A stretch of DNA of 64,000 nucleotides, taken from SHZU01 sp046160105 (lineage in GTDB: Bacteria; Gemmatimonadota; Gemmatimonadetes; Gemmatimonadales; GWC2-71-9). The stretch spans positions 1 to 64,000 of the forward strand of contig JBJXGT010000026.1 of NCBI GenBank assembly GCA_046160105.1. Direction: 5' to 3'. Position numbers and translations under genes: made by a program. This document shows, piece after piece, positions 51,709-60,032 of the stretch. Every line of letters starts with the position of its first letter. The first letter of the stretch is position 1. The notes beneath the pieces were generated by a model. The model was not told the DNA's origin, did no database searches, and saw only the letters and a program-made list of their open reading frames with translations.

Positions 51709-53204
51709 GGGGTGGCCACCTTGATCCAGCGGGTTCCCTTGGGTGCCGTGACCGGTTGGCGCTGCCGCACCAGCCAGGCGGTGGTCGCTTCGAGATCGGT
51801 CCGGTCGGTGGAGCGCTGCGGAATCGGCCGGAGCATCGCATACCCGCCGCCCCCGCCGGCGAGGAAGTCGCTGATGGCGAGGGTGTAGCGGCCTCGCGGC
51901 GTGATCCGGGTCCCGTTCAGCCGGCGCATCGAGATGATTCGACTACCCCTCGGGCGTGACGGATCGTAGCGCACGGTGAGCCCGGCGATGTGAGAGTCCG
52001 GGGCGCCGCCACTCACGGAATGCTCGAGCACTTCTTTGAGGAGCGCGCCGGTCACCGCGAGCCGCACCACGATGTTGCCGAACGGGTGGAGCTCGTAGAG
52101 ATCCGAGTAGGTGATCGGCCCGGGGAGGAGCGCCCGGCGGATCCCACCGTTGTTCATCAGGCCGAAGTCGGCCCCGGCCGCGCGTCGCTGGGCCTCGGCG
52201 ATCAGGTTGCCGAGGGGATTCTCTCCGCGGGTGTTGATGAGGGAATCGGCCAGCACGACGATGACCCGGTGCGCGACCGAGTCCACCCGGGGCCGGTACC
52301 GGGCCACCAGTGCCAGCGCGGCGGAGTCGGGACGGACCCGATCGGCGAAGACGGTATCCACCCGGGTCCGCCACCGTCTGACCCCATCGGCCCCCACCAT
52401 CAAATCGCCGACGCCGATGGCGGTGCCGTTGGCCCGGGCCGACACGATCGGAATCCCCCGCACCGTGGTGTTGATCAAGGTGTGGGTGTGACCGGCGACG
52501 ATGAAGTCGACCTCGGTCGAATCGAGCTCCTGGGCGAGCTCGACGATCTCCCCGGCGCACGATTCCGAGCACCGGGCGCCTTCGTGCGCCACGATCATGG
52601 TGAAATCCGGCCGTGCGGCCTTCGCCTCGGCGAGCGCATCGGCGAAGGCGGCCCGTCCCGCGGTGAAATGAAGTCCCCGAACGTGGCGATCCATCACGAT
52701 CGTCTTGGTCTGGGGGGTCAGGTAGCCGACCACCGCGATCCGATAGGGGCCGGCCGAGACCATCGCCCACGGCTTGGCCCAAGCCGGGCGAGTCCGGGTC
52801 GCCGAGTCGATCACGTTGGAGGCGACCCAGGCGTACCGCGCCTCTTTCATCCGGGCGATGAGCGTGTCCACCCCCCAGTCGAGATCGTGGTTGCCGATCG
52901 CGGCGGCGTCGAGTCCGAGGAGGTTCAGCGCCTCGATCGTAGACCGCCCGAAGACCAGATTGGACCCGAGGGTGCCCTGGTATTGATCGCCGGCATCGAG
53001 TCGGACGGTCACGCACCGACATTCGGCGGCGAGCCGATCCATCGTCCCCTTCAAAGCAGCGATCCCGCCGATCGGGCGGCCATCGGACCACGGATAGACC
53101 CGCGGCTCGAGAGCGCCGTGGAAGTCGTTGATGGTGAGGACTCTGAGGAGGATCGAATCGGCGGGGGCCCAGGCAAGTGCCGCCGCCACAAGGGCATGCA
53201 ACAT
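51705..53204 (-). CDS. Exported 5'-nucleotidase / UshA-like phosphohydrolase
   Basis: A 499-residue periplasmic enzyme that dephosphorylates nucleotides. It has a short signal peptide, then the metallophosphatase motifs N-D-F-H-G (26-30), D-A-G-D-Q-Y-Q-G, G-N-H-D-L-D-W-G, V-A-H-E-G and V-A-G-H-T-H-T. A C-terminal 5'-nucleotidase domain follows, with G-E-N-P-L-G-N-L, N-N-G-G-I-R and F-G-N-I-V. It starts the purine-salvage operon. The ATG at 53204 is preferred to a TTG three codons upstream. An 11-bp direct repeat of the proposed Pho-box type lies about 40 bp upstream, so low-phosphate control is likely. Confidence 0.92.
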   Translation of the reverse strand: MLHALVAAALAWAPADSILLRVLTINDFHGALEPRVYPWSDGRPIGGIAALKGTMDRLAAECRCVTVRLDAGDQYQGTLGSNLVFGRSTIEALNLLGLDAAAIGNHDLDWGVDTLIARMKEARYAWVASNVIDSATRTRPAWAKPWAMVSAGPYRIAVVGYLTPQTKTIVMDRHVRGLHFTAGRAAFADALAEAKAARPDFTMIVAHEGARCSESCAGEIVELAQELDSTEVDFIVAGHTHTLINTTVRGIPIVSARANGTAIGVGDLMVGADGVRRWRTRVDTVFADRVRPDSAALALVARYRPRVDSVAHRVIVVLADSLINTRGENPLGNLIAEAQRRAAGADFGLMNNGGIRRALLPGPITYSDLYELHPFGNIVVRLAVTGALLKEVLEHSVSGGAPDSHIAGLTVRYDPSRPRGSRIISMRRLNGTRITPRGRYTLAISDFLAGGGGGYAMLRPIPQRSTDRTDLEATTAWLVRQRQPVTAPKGTRWIKVATP

Positions 53205-53243
53205 GGGGACCAAAGATAGGGCATTCCGCGGCGGCGCGCCTGG

Positions 53244-53261
53244 CGTAACGAGGTGGTCACA
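53244..53261 (-). promoter_or_regulatory. Candidate Pho box upstream of the 5'-nucleotidase
   Basis: On the minus strand TGTGACC is followed, exactly 11 bp on, by CGTTACG with a 4-nt linker. The 11-bp spacing and core match the repeats before the porin and pstS genes. It lies about 40 bp before the 5'-nucleotidase ATG. Confidence 0.5.
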
Positions 53262-53286
53262 CGCCTTGACCAGGGCCCGCCGATTT

Positions 53287-53310
53287 TCATATTCGTCTCG
53301 GCGAATATGA
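53287..53310 (+). promoter_or_regulatory. ArsR-type operator palindrome over the start codon
   Basis: A perfect 9-bp inverted repeat, TCATATTCG and CGAATATGA, with a 6-nt spacer. The 3' arm includes the ATG of the ArsR-like gene. It is unusually AT-rich for this genome. Size and symmetry suit an ArsR/SmtB dimer site and suggest autorepression. Confidence 0.65.
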
Positions 53311-53657
53311 CGACTCTCACCTCATCGGCCGACCTCCTGGTCGCGGTGGCCGAGCCCACCCGGCTGCGGATTCTGAACTGTTTGGCGGCCGCGCCACTGT
53401 TCGTATCCGACCTGCAAGAGGTGCTCGAGTTGCCCCAACCGACCGTTTCGCGGCACCTGACCGTGCTGAAGAAGGCCGAGTTGGTCCGTGATACCTCGGT
53501 CGCCCCATTTGTGTTGTATCGTTTGTGCCGGGAGGCGGGCCCCCAGGGACGACTCGTTCGGGCGATATTGGAAGCCCTCGGCACGGAGTCCGACTTCCGG
53601 CGGGAGCGCACCGCGGCGCTCAGCAAGAGCCGGGGAAGAGGGATAGGTCGACCGTGA
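53307..53657 (+). CDS. ArsR-family winged-helix repressor
   Basis: A 116-residue DNA-binding protein with the ArsR layout: a helix VAEPTRLRILNCLAA, then the recognition helix V-S-R-H-L-T-V-L-K-K-A-E-L-V-R, then a beta wing (FVLYRLCREA). The only Cys residues are C21-like in LNCLAA and C in L-C-R, so a classical metal-Cys pair is not evident. It is the first gene of an operon with PhoB and PhoR genes (GTGA overlaps), so it may modulate phosphate signalling. Its effector is unknown. Confidence 0.86.
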   Translation: MTTLTSSADLLVAVAEPTRLRILNCLAAAPLFVSDLQEVLELPQPTVSRHLTVLKKAELVRDTSVAPFVLYRLCREAGPQGRLVRAILEALGTESDFRRERTAALSKSRGRGIGRP

Positions 53658-54376
53658 GTCAGGAACCAGCCACCCATCGCATCCTCGTCGTCGACGACGA
53701 GCCCGACATCACCGCCTTGGTGGCATACCACCTTGCCAAAGCCGGCTATCGGGTCACCACGGCCAGTACCGGTTCGGATGCGCTCAAGGCCGCGACCGAG
53801 CAGCGCCCCGATGTCATCGTTCTCGACCTGATGCTGCCGGGCCTCTCCGGGCTCGACGTGCTCCAGGCCCTCCGCAAGAACGAGCCGACCCGCGACATCG
53901 GGGTCATCCTCCTCACGGCCCGGCGCGAAGAGGCCGACCGGGTCCGGGGCCTCTCCCTCGGCGCCGACGACTACCTGACCAAACCGTTCTCGCCCAACGA
54001 GTTGACCCTTCGGGTCGCGGCGATCCTTCGGCGCCTGTCCGCGCCGTCGACGTCGGGCGGATCGGTGCTGGCGGCCGGCCCGATCTCGATCGACCGCTCG
54101 GCCCATCGCGTCTCGGTCGAAGGCCAGGAGCTGACGCTGACGGCCACCGAGTACAAGCTCTTGCTGACGCTCGTGGAGCGGCGGGGCCGGGTCCAGACCC
54201 GACCCCAGCTGCTCGAGAATGTCTGGGAAGCCCAACCCGACATCCAGACCCGGACCGTGGACATGCACGTCCAACGGCTCCGGACCAAACTGGGCCCCGC
54301 GGGAGACTGGATCGAGACGATTCGCGGCTTCGGGTATCGATTCAGGCCCCCGGAGAAGGCGGCCCGGGCCAGGTGA
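53654..54376 (+). CDS. phoB: PhoB-type response regulator
   Basis: A 240-residue OmpR/PhoB-family regulator. The receiver has D-D-E (14-16), phospho-acceptor Asp58 (V-L-D-L-M-L-P-G), L-L-T-A and K-P-F. The C-terminal winged helix (about 145-230) holds L-T-A-T-E-Y-K-L-L-L-T-L and R-T-V-D-M-H-V-Q-R-L-R-x-K-L. The GTG overlaps the ArsR stop by 4 nt. PhoB identity rests on the PhoR gene that follows and on the pst operon 3.6 kb downstream. Confidence 0.92.
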   Translation: MSQEPATHRILVVDDEPDITALVAYHLAKAGYRVTTASTGSDALKAATEQRPDVIVLDLMLPGLSGLDVLQALRKNEPTRDIGVILLTARREEADRVRGLSLGADDYLTKPFSPNELTLRVAAILRRLSAPSTSGGSVLAAGPISIDRSAHRVSVEGQELTLTATEYKLLLTLVERRGRVQTRPQLLENVWEAQPDIQTRTVDMHVQRLRTKLGPAGDWIETIRGFGYRFRPPEKAARAR

Positions 54377-56091
54377 GCTACCTCGGCCGACTGATCACGG
54401 GTATCGTCGGGGTCCTCGTCGTCGCGATCCTGGTGCTCGTGGTGGGGGTCGGCCGGTCGGTGAGGGGCGACCTCCAGAGCCAATCGATCGCGAGCCTGGA
54501 GCGCGAAGCTACGCTGCTCCGCCTCGCGCTGCCCGCCGATTCAGCCCAGTGGCAAGCCGCGGTCAACGCCGCTTCGGCCGCCACCGGGCTCCGGATCAGC
54601 ATCATCGACCGAGACGGCCGGGTCCGGGCCGAATCGGACCTCTCCACCGCGGCCGACCTGTCCCGGATCGAGAACCACGCCACCCGTCCCGAAGTGGCCG
54701 CGGCCCTCGGCGGCCGGGTCGGCACCGACCACCGGGTCAGCGCCACCGTCGGGACCGGCCACACCTACGTGGCGGTGCCCGGGGGTCCATTTGGGTCCAT
54801 CGTCCGGGTTGCGATGGCCGACGCGGATGTCGACGCCACCATCAGCCGGGCCCGGGGGCCGATCTACCTGGCCGCCGCCGTGGCCCTTCTGCTCGGCTTC
54901 GGCCTGGCGCTGGTGGCCGCCCGCCGGATCAGCACCCCACTCGCGGAGATCGGCCTGGCGGCCCAGGCCATCGCCCGGGGCGACCCGCCGGCCCTACCCT
55001 ATTCATCGATCCCCGACATCGAGGAGCTGTCCACCAACCTTCGATCGATGCAGGAACAACTCGCCAGCCGCTTCGACGAGCTCCGACGGAAGCAGGCCGA
55101 GACCGCGGCGATCGTCGATTCGATGGTCGAGGGAGTGCTGGCGGCCAACGCCCGAGGCGAGATCGTGGCCGCGAATCCCGCGGCACGCCGCCTCCTCGAC
55201 TATGGCCCGAACGATGACCTGCCGAATCTCCGGCTGGTGTTCCGGGGGAAAGAGGCTCGCGAGGTCATCGATCGCGCGCTCGACCAGGGCGAGGCGGTTA
55301 CCGATCGGGAGCTGACACTCGGCGATCGAACCTATCTGTTCAACGTGCGTCCGCTCGCCAGCGGCGGGTCGGTGGTGGTGCTCCACGATCTGACCCACCT
55401 CAAGCGCCTCGAGACGGTCCGGCGGGATTTCGTCGCCAACGCCTCCCACGAGCTCAAGACCCCCCTGACCGCGATCTCGGGTTACGCCGAAACGCTGCTC
55501 GGTGACCAGCCGGAACCGGCGGTGGCGCGACAGTTCCTCGAGACGATCCTCGCCAACGCTCGGCGGATGCAGCGCCTGGTCGACGATCAACTCGACCTGT
55601 CGCGGATCGAATCCGGCGGATGGACCGCCCGACCGGAATCATTGGCGATCGAGCCCGCCGCCGAAGAAGCCTGGGCGCTCGCGACTCCGAGGAGCGGCGG
55701 ATCGCCTCGCCTCGAGGTCGTGATCGACCCGAGCGCCACCTTCGTGATGAGCGACCCGGATGCCCTTCGACAGATCTTCCGCAATCTGTTCGAGAACGCG
55801 ATCCGCTACACCGCGCCGTCCGGGTTGGTGCGGGTCGCTGCGACACCCGACCAGGGGATGGTCCGGGTCAGTGTCACCGACACGGGGACGGGGATCTCGT
55901 CGGAGCACCTGCCGCGGATATTCGAGCGATTCTATCGGGTCGATCCAAGCCGGTCCCGCGAGCAGGGCGGCACCGGGTTGGGACTCGCGATCGTCAAGCA
56001 CCTGGTGGAGGGCCACGGCGGGAGGGTCAGCGCGGAGAGCGTGCTCGGCCGCGGCACGACGATCAACTGCTGGTTGCCGGCCAAGCCGTAG
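54373..56091 (+). CDS. phoR: PhoR-type sensor histidine kinase
   Basis: A 572-residue membrane kinase. Order: membrane helix 1 (about 6-28), periplasmic part with a PAS-like sensor (about 30-150), helix 2 (about 158-180), HAMP (to about 235), PAS (about 240-335), HisKA with His359 (N-A-S-H-E-L-K-T-P-L-T) and HATPase (N-L-F-E-N-A-I-R-Y-T, G-T-G-I, G-T-G-L-G-L-A-I). The periplasmic domain is larger than in E. coli PhoR but usual in other phyla. The GTG overlaps phoB by 4 nt. The role is phosphate-starvation sensing with PhoU and Pst. Confidence 0.92.
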   Translation: MSYLGRLITGIVGVLVVAILVLVVGVGRSVRGDLQSQSIASLEREATLLRLALPADSAQWQAAVNAASAATGLRISIIDRDGRVRAESDLSTAADLSRIENHATRPEVAAALGGRVGTDHRVSATVGTGHTYVAVPGGPFGSIVRVAMADADVDATISRARGPIYLAAAVALLLGFGLALVAARRISTPLAEIGLAAQAIARGDPPALPYSSIPDIEELSTNLRSMQEQLASRFDELRRKQAETAAIVDSMVEGVLAANARGEIVAANPAARRLLDYGPNDDLPNLRLVFRGKEAREVIDRALDQGEAVTDRELTLGDRTYLFNVRPLASGGSVVVLHDLTHLKRLETVRRDFVANASHELKTPLTAISGYAETLLGDQPEPAVARQFLETILANARRMQRLVDDQLDLSRIESGGWTARPESLAIEPAAEEAWALATPRSGGSPRLEVVIDPSATFVMSDPDALRQIFRNLFENAIRYTAPSGLVRVAATPDQGMVRVSVTDTGTGISSEHLPRIFERFYRVDPSRSREQGGTGLGLAIVKHLVEGHGGRVSAESVLGRGTTINCWLPAKP

Positions 56092-56103
56092 CCGGACCGT
56101 CGC

Positions 56104-56610
56104 TCAGAACGAAATCGTCCCCGACAATCCAACCCCGGCCCCGCGCCCCGGCAGGGTAATCCGGACCCATCGATCAGTCCGCAGAATGGTGAAACCCGCG
56201 ATCACCCCCAGCGCCAGTCCGCCGGCGGCACCCCGAAGGATCCACCGGCTGTTGCAGTTGTCGCTGACGCCACCATCGCAAGTCGAGCCGAGGATCCCGC
56301 CGATCAGGATCCCGGCCCCGGTGCCGTACACCACCCCCGGCACGATCCCCGGTTTCTTGCCCTGACTCCGGTCGAGTTGACTGATGGCCCGGTAGTTGAT
56401 CTCGACCGACTCCGTCGAGTCTTCGGGGCGAAAGACCAGCCGGTCGTTGGATACCGATCGGACCGTGCCGATCCGGGTGTCGATCCGGTACGAGGGAGCG
56501 GACAGCCGGACCCGGTCGCCCTCGTTGACCGGTGTCTGCCCGACCAGCCGGCCGACCAAGGCGAGCCCGGCCGTCGCCGCGAACACGAATCCTCGGATCC
56601 TGCGCTTCAT
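56104..56610 (-). CDS. Exported protein of unknown function
   Basis: A 168-residue protein. It has a signal peptide (about 1-25, ending V-G-Q) and a small beta domain (VNEGDRVRLSAPSY, GTVRSVSNDRLVFRPED) that could be an SH3-like fold. A glycine-rich hydrophobic stretch (GVVYGTGAGILIGGILGS) and another (AAGGLALGVIAGFTIL) may be membrane or barrel-lining segments. Two Cys near the middle could pair. It is divergent from the phosphate porin and convergent with phoR. No family recognised. Confidence 0.68.
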   Translation of the reverse strand: MKRRIRGFVFAATAGLALVGRLVGQTPVNEGDRVRLSAPSYRIDTRIGTVRSVSNDRLVFRPEDSTESVEINYRAISQLDRSQGKKPGIVPGVVYGTGAGILIGGILGSTCDGGVSDNCNSRWILRGAAGGLALGVIAGFTILRTDRWVRITLPGRGAGVGLSGTISF

Positions 56611-56713
56611 TGTCGGCCTCCCCCAGCCAGGCTGAAACCAGTCCCGGCGGCCGCGCGGGGTCAAGTAGCGATCGGGACCAGCTGGCTACCTCTTTGGGGT
56701 TCGACCAGCGTGA

Positions 56714-56798
56714 CGTGACACAAACGTTACCAATTACATACGGATCCTTGATCTGAACCGGCGACCGTTACCTCCACGTTGCGGAGTCGTGACCAAGT
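56714..56798 (+). promoter_or_regulatory. Candidate Pho-box array upstream of the porin gene
   Basis: Five 11-bp direct-repeat units: CGTGACA-CAAA at 56714, CGTTACC-AATT at 56725, then CGTTACC-TCCA at 56766, CGTTGCG-GAGT at 56777 and CGTGACC-AAGT at 56788. Units within each group are spaced exactly 11 bp. Conserved 7-bp cores with 4-bp linkers mimic the layout of the E. coli Pho box. The last unit ends 31 bp before the porin ATG. Confidence 0.6.
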
Positions 56799-56829
56799 TC
56801 GCCTCACTCGTTACCGGGATAGGGGTGTC

Positions 56830-57909
56830 ATGCAGATTCGCTTGGGTGTCGTTCTGCTGATTTGCGCGGCGTCGCGGTTGGGGGCGCAGGACGGCAGCTA
56901 CCCCACCTTCACCGTCAGCGGGCGGCTCCAGACCCAATTCTATCTGTTCGGCAATGACAATCAGAGCCGGACCGGGTCGGAGAGCAATTTCTTCATTCGC
57001 CGGGCCCGGATCCAGGTCAACGCCAAGCTCCGCGAGAACGTGAGCTTGGTGATCCAGCCGTCCTTCGAGGGCGGGCGGGCCAGCGGGGTCCGGCTTCGGG
57101 ACGCCTACATCGATATCCGGGCAACCGCCGCCGAATCGAAGACCAGCCTGACCTTCCGGATGGGGGCCGAGAAGAAGCCCTTCAACCGATACGAGCTCTC
57201 CAGCTCGAACAACCTGCCGACCATCGAGCGGAATGCCGGCCGCGGCCTCGCCCCGGTCGGGTCGAACAACCTGCTCGAGGCCGCTGGCTACATCATGACC
57301 GATCTCGGGGGCGCGGTGATCCTGGGCCACCAGATCGACAAGACCCGTCGATTCAATCTTCAGGTCGGGGCCTACAACGGCGCCGGGGAGTCGGTCAACG
57401 ACGTCAACGCCAGCAAATCCTTCGGGGCCCGGGCTACCGTCGACGTGGCCAAGAAGCTCGGCCTGGGGTTGGCCTACTTCTCCCACGACGGGATCGTCAC
57501 CCGGTCGCCGACGGTGATCGATAGTGCCTTCCGAAACAAGGCCATCGGTCTGGAAGCGCAGTGGGGCCAGATCGGTACCGAGGGCCTGGTGGTCATCGCC
57601 GACTACAGCCGGGCCGAGGCGTTGAGCGCGGCCAAGCCGACCATGAGCGGTCTGTCGCTGGTGGGCGCCTATCACGTCCGGACCAAACAGTCGAAGGCGC
57701 TGTTCGCGATCGAGCCGGTTCTTCGCCTCGATCTGGCCGATCCGGACGTCGACGCGGCCGACAACGCGTCGACCCTGATCACCGCGGGTGTCAACGTCTA
57801 TCTGACGGCCCGGTCCCAGCTTCGGTTGATGTTCGAGTCCCAGAACGCCCAGGCGACTGGTGTGAAGACCATCTCCGGGATTCGTTCGGCCTGGACAATG
57901 AATTTCTAG
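56830..57909 (+). CDS. Phosphate-selective porin (OprP/OprO-like)
   Basis: A 359-residue outer-membrane barrel that should pass phosphate or polyphosphate. The signal ends L-G-A-Q (about residue 20). The mature part has alternating strands typical of OprP/O, including FFIRRARIQVNAKLRENVSLVIQ, RMGAEKKPFNRYE and NNLPTIERN, and ends T-M-N-F. The K-K-P-F segment matches the family region that lines the channel. It lies between phoBR and pst and has 11-bp repeats upstream, which agrees with phosphate control. Confidence 0.86.
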   Translation: MQIRLGVVLLICAASRLGAQDGSYPTFTVSGRLQTQFYLFGNDNQSRTGSESNFFIRRARIQVNAKLRENVSLVIQPSFEGGRASGVRLRDAYIDIRATAAESKTSLTFRMGAEKKPFNRYELSSSNNLPTIERNAGRGLAPVGSNNLLEAAGYIMTDLGGAVILGHQIDKTRRFNLQVGAYNGAGESVNDVNASKSFGARATVDVAKKLGLGLAYFSHDGIVTRSPTVIDSAFRNKAIGLEAQWGQIGTEGLVVIADYSRAEALSAAKPTMSGLSLVGAYHVRTKQSKALFAIEPVLRLDLADPDVDAADNASTLITAGVNVYLTARSQLRLMFESQNAQATGVKTISGIRSAWTMNF

Positions 57910-57934
57910 CGGCCCGCGGGGCGGAAGACGCGGC

Positions 57935-57981
57935 CGTGACGCATCCGAGATGAATTCGTGACGAGGCCCGGCTTCGTTACC
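57935..57981 (+). promoter_or_regulatory. Candidate Pho box upstream of pstS
   Basis: CGTGACG at 57935 and at 57957 lie 22 bp apart with a weak unit (CGAGATG) at 57946 between them, so the spacing is 11+11. A further CGTTACC at 57975 is off this register by 4 bp. It ends about 36 bp before the GTG of pstS. Confidence 0.45.
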
Positions 57982-58017
57982 GGCGTCGGGGATGGGACCT
58001 AACACAAGGAGTGGAAA

Positions 58018-59055
58018 GTGATTACACGAGTATTGCTGAACGCACTGGTCCTCGGTGGGATGACGGCCTCGGCGTGCCTCGCCCAGGCGAACCTGAACGG
58101 GGCCGGGGCCACGTTTCCGAACCCGATCTACACCAAGTGGTTCGACGCCTACGCCAAGAAGACCGGCGTGAAGATCAACTATCAGTCGATCGGCTCGGGC
58201 GGCGGGATTCGCCAGTTCACCCAGAACACGGTCGATTTCGGCGCCACCGACGGCCCGATGACCGACGAGCAGATCGCCTCGGTCCAGGGAAACGTGGCCC
58301 ACCTGCCGACGGTGCTCGGCGCCGTGGTCCTGACCTACAACCAGCCGGCGCTCGGCGCCACCAAGCTGAAGTTGGACGGCACCCTGATCGCCGACATATT
58401 TCTCGGGAAAGTCACCAAGTGGAACGACTCCCGGATCGCGGCGCTCAACCCCGGGGTCAAGCTCCCCGCCGCCGACCTGCTGGTCGTTCACCGGTCCGAC
58501 GGTTCGGGCACGACCTACGTATTCGTCGATTTTCTCTCCAAAGTGTCGGCCGAATGGCGGAGCAAGGTGGGCACCAACACGGCGGTGAACTGGCCGACCG
58601 GGCTGGGCGGGAAGGGGAACGAGGGAGTGACCCAACAGGTCAAGCAACTCGAGGGCACCATCGGGTACGTTGAGCTGGTCTACGCGGTGGCCAACAAGCT
58701 TCAATACGCCTCAGTCAAGAACAGCGCCGGTAAAGTGGTCGACCCGACGCTCGAGGCGGTGACGGCCGCGGCGGCGAGCGCCAAGCTCCCGAAGACGACC
58801 GACTTCCGGGTCTCGATCACCAACGCGCCGGGCGAGGCCTCCTACCCGATCGCATCGTTCACCTGGCTCCTGGTGAAGGCCGACAACCCCGACGCCACGA
58901 AGGCCAAGCAGATTCGTGACTTCCTGACGTGGATGGCCGGCGCCGAGGCTCAGAAGATGGCTGACGACTTGGGCTACGCCCCGCTGCCGGGCGAAGTCGC
59001 TGGGCTGGTGAAGGAGCGGATCAAAACCCTCAAGGCCGCCGGCAAGGCAATCTGA
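58018..59055 (+). CDS. pstS: Phosphate-binding protein PstS
   Basis: A 345-residue periplasmic phosphate receptor of the Pst ABC importer. It has a signal peptide (to about 23, C-L-A-Q-A), then G-A-G-A-T-F-P-N-P-I-Y, S-I-G-S-G-G-G-I (phosphate-binding loop), D-F-G-A-T-D-G-P-M and R-S-D-G-S-G-T-T, the standard PstS signature. The GTG start has AAGGAG 6 nt upstream. A candidate Pho box precedes it. It overlaps pstC by one base and leads the pst operon. Confidence 0.96.
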   Translation: MITRVLLNALVLGGMTASACLAQANLNGAGATFPNPIYTKWFDAYAKKTGVKINYQSIGSGGGIRQFTQNTVDFGATDGPMTDEQIASVQGNVAHLPTVLGAVVLTYNQPALGATKLKLDGTLIADIFLGKVTKWNDSRIAALNPGVKLPAADLLVVHRSDGSGTTYVFVDFLSKVSAEWRSKVGTNTAVNWPTGLGGKGNEGVTQQVKQLEGTIGYVELVYAVANKLQYASVKNSAGKVVDPTLEAVTAAAASAKLPKTTDFRVSITNAPGEASYPIASFTWLLVKADNPDATKAKQIRDFLTWMAGAEAQKMADDLGYAPLPGEVAGLVKERIKTLKAAGKAI

Positions 59056-60032
59056 TGGCCGCACCCGAGGCCGCTCGGGTCGTTGTCCCCGATGTCCCGC
59101 TCCAGGGGCGGAACATCGGGGACTTGGTCTTCAAGGTCGCGCTCACCGTGGCGGCGATCGCGGTCCCCGCCCTGCTCGCGTTTCTGGTCTGGGAGCTCTA
59201 CGTCGGCTCGCGCTTGGCCATCGAGCGGTACGGGTTGGGATTCGTCGTCGGCACCACCTGGGATCCGGTGGCCGAGGAGTTCGGCGCGGCCCCGCTCATC
59301 TTTGGTACCTTGGTCTCGGCGGCCCTCGCCCTCTTGATCGCGGTGCCCCTGTCGCTCGGGGTGGCGATCTACCTGACCGAGTTCGCCCCCAAGTGGCTTC
59401 GTCAACCGGTCGCGTTCATCATCGAGCTGTTGGCGGCGATCCCCAGCGTGGTGTACGGTCTCTGGGGCATCTTCGTGCTGATCCCGATCCTCCGCACCGC
59501 GGTGTTTCCCTTCCTCCGGGATACCCTCGGCTTCCTGCCGCTGTTCCAGGGACCGATCTACGGCAACTCGATGCTCGCGGCGGGGATCATCCTGGCGATC
59601 ATGGTGATGCCCTACGTGATGTCGGTGTCCCGGGAGGTGCTGCTGGCGGTGCCGGCGAGCCAGCGGGAGGCCGCCCTGGGGCTCGGGGCCACCCGGTGGG
59701 AGGCGACCTGGACCGCGGTGGTCCCCTACGCCCGCTCGGGGATCATCGGGGCGATCATCCTCGGCCTGGGCCGGGCGCTGGGTGAGACGATGGCGGTGAC
59801 CATGCTGATCGGCAACCGCCACGAGATCGCGGCGTCCCTGTTCGCGCCGGGATACACCATGGCGGCGGTGATCGCCAACGAGTTCACCGAGGCCGCGACC
59901 GACATCCACTTCTCGGCGCTCACCTACGTGGCGCTGGTGCTGTTCGTGGTCACGGTGTTGGTCAACGCGGGGGCCCGGCTGCTGATCTGGCGGGTCACCA
60001 AGGGTCACGGCAGCGGGGGCCACGGGGTATGA
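59055..60032 (+). CDS. pstC: Phosphate ABC transporter permease PstC
   Basis: A 325-residue inner-membrane permease with about six membrane helices. It has the PstC pattern of an N-terminal helix, P-L-S-L-G-V-A-I-Y-L-T-E-F-A, and the E-A-x-x-x-L-G cytoplasmic loop (R-E-A-A-L-G-L-G-A-T-R-W) that docks the ATPase. G-R-A-L-G-E-T-M-A-V is the conserved PstC segment. It overlaps pstS and pstA. Confidence 0.95.
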   Translation: MAAPEAARVVVPDVPLQGRNIGDLVFKVALTVAAIAVPALLAFLVWELYVGSRLAIERYGLGFVVGTTWDPVAEEFGAAPLIFGTLVSAALALLIAVPLSLGVAIYLTEFAPKWLRQPVAFIIELLAAIPSVVYGLWGIFVLIPILRTAVFPFLRDTLGFLPLFQGPIYGNSMLAAGIILAIMVMPYVMSVSREVLLAVPASQREAALGLGATRWEATWTAVVPYARSGIIGAIILGLGRALGETMAVTMLIGNRHEIAASLFAPGYTMAAVIANEFTEAATDIHFSALTYVALVLFVVTVLVNAGARLLIWRVTKGHGSGGHGV

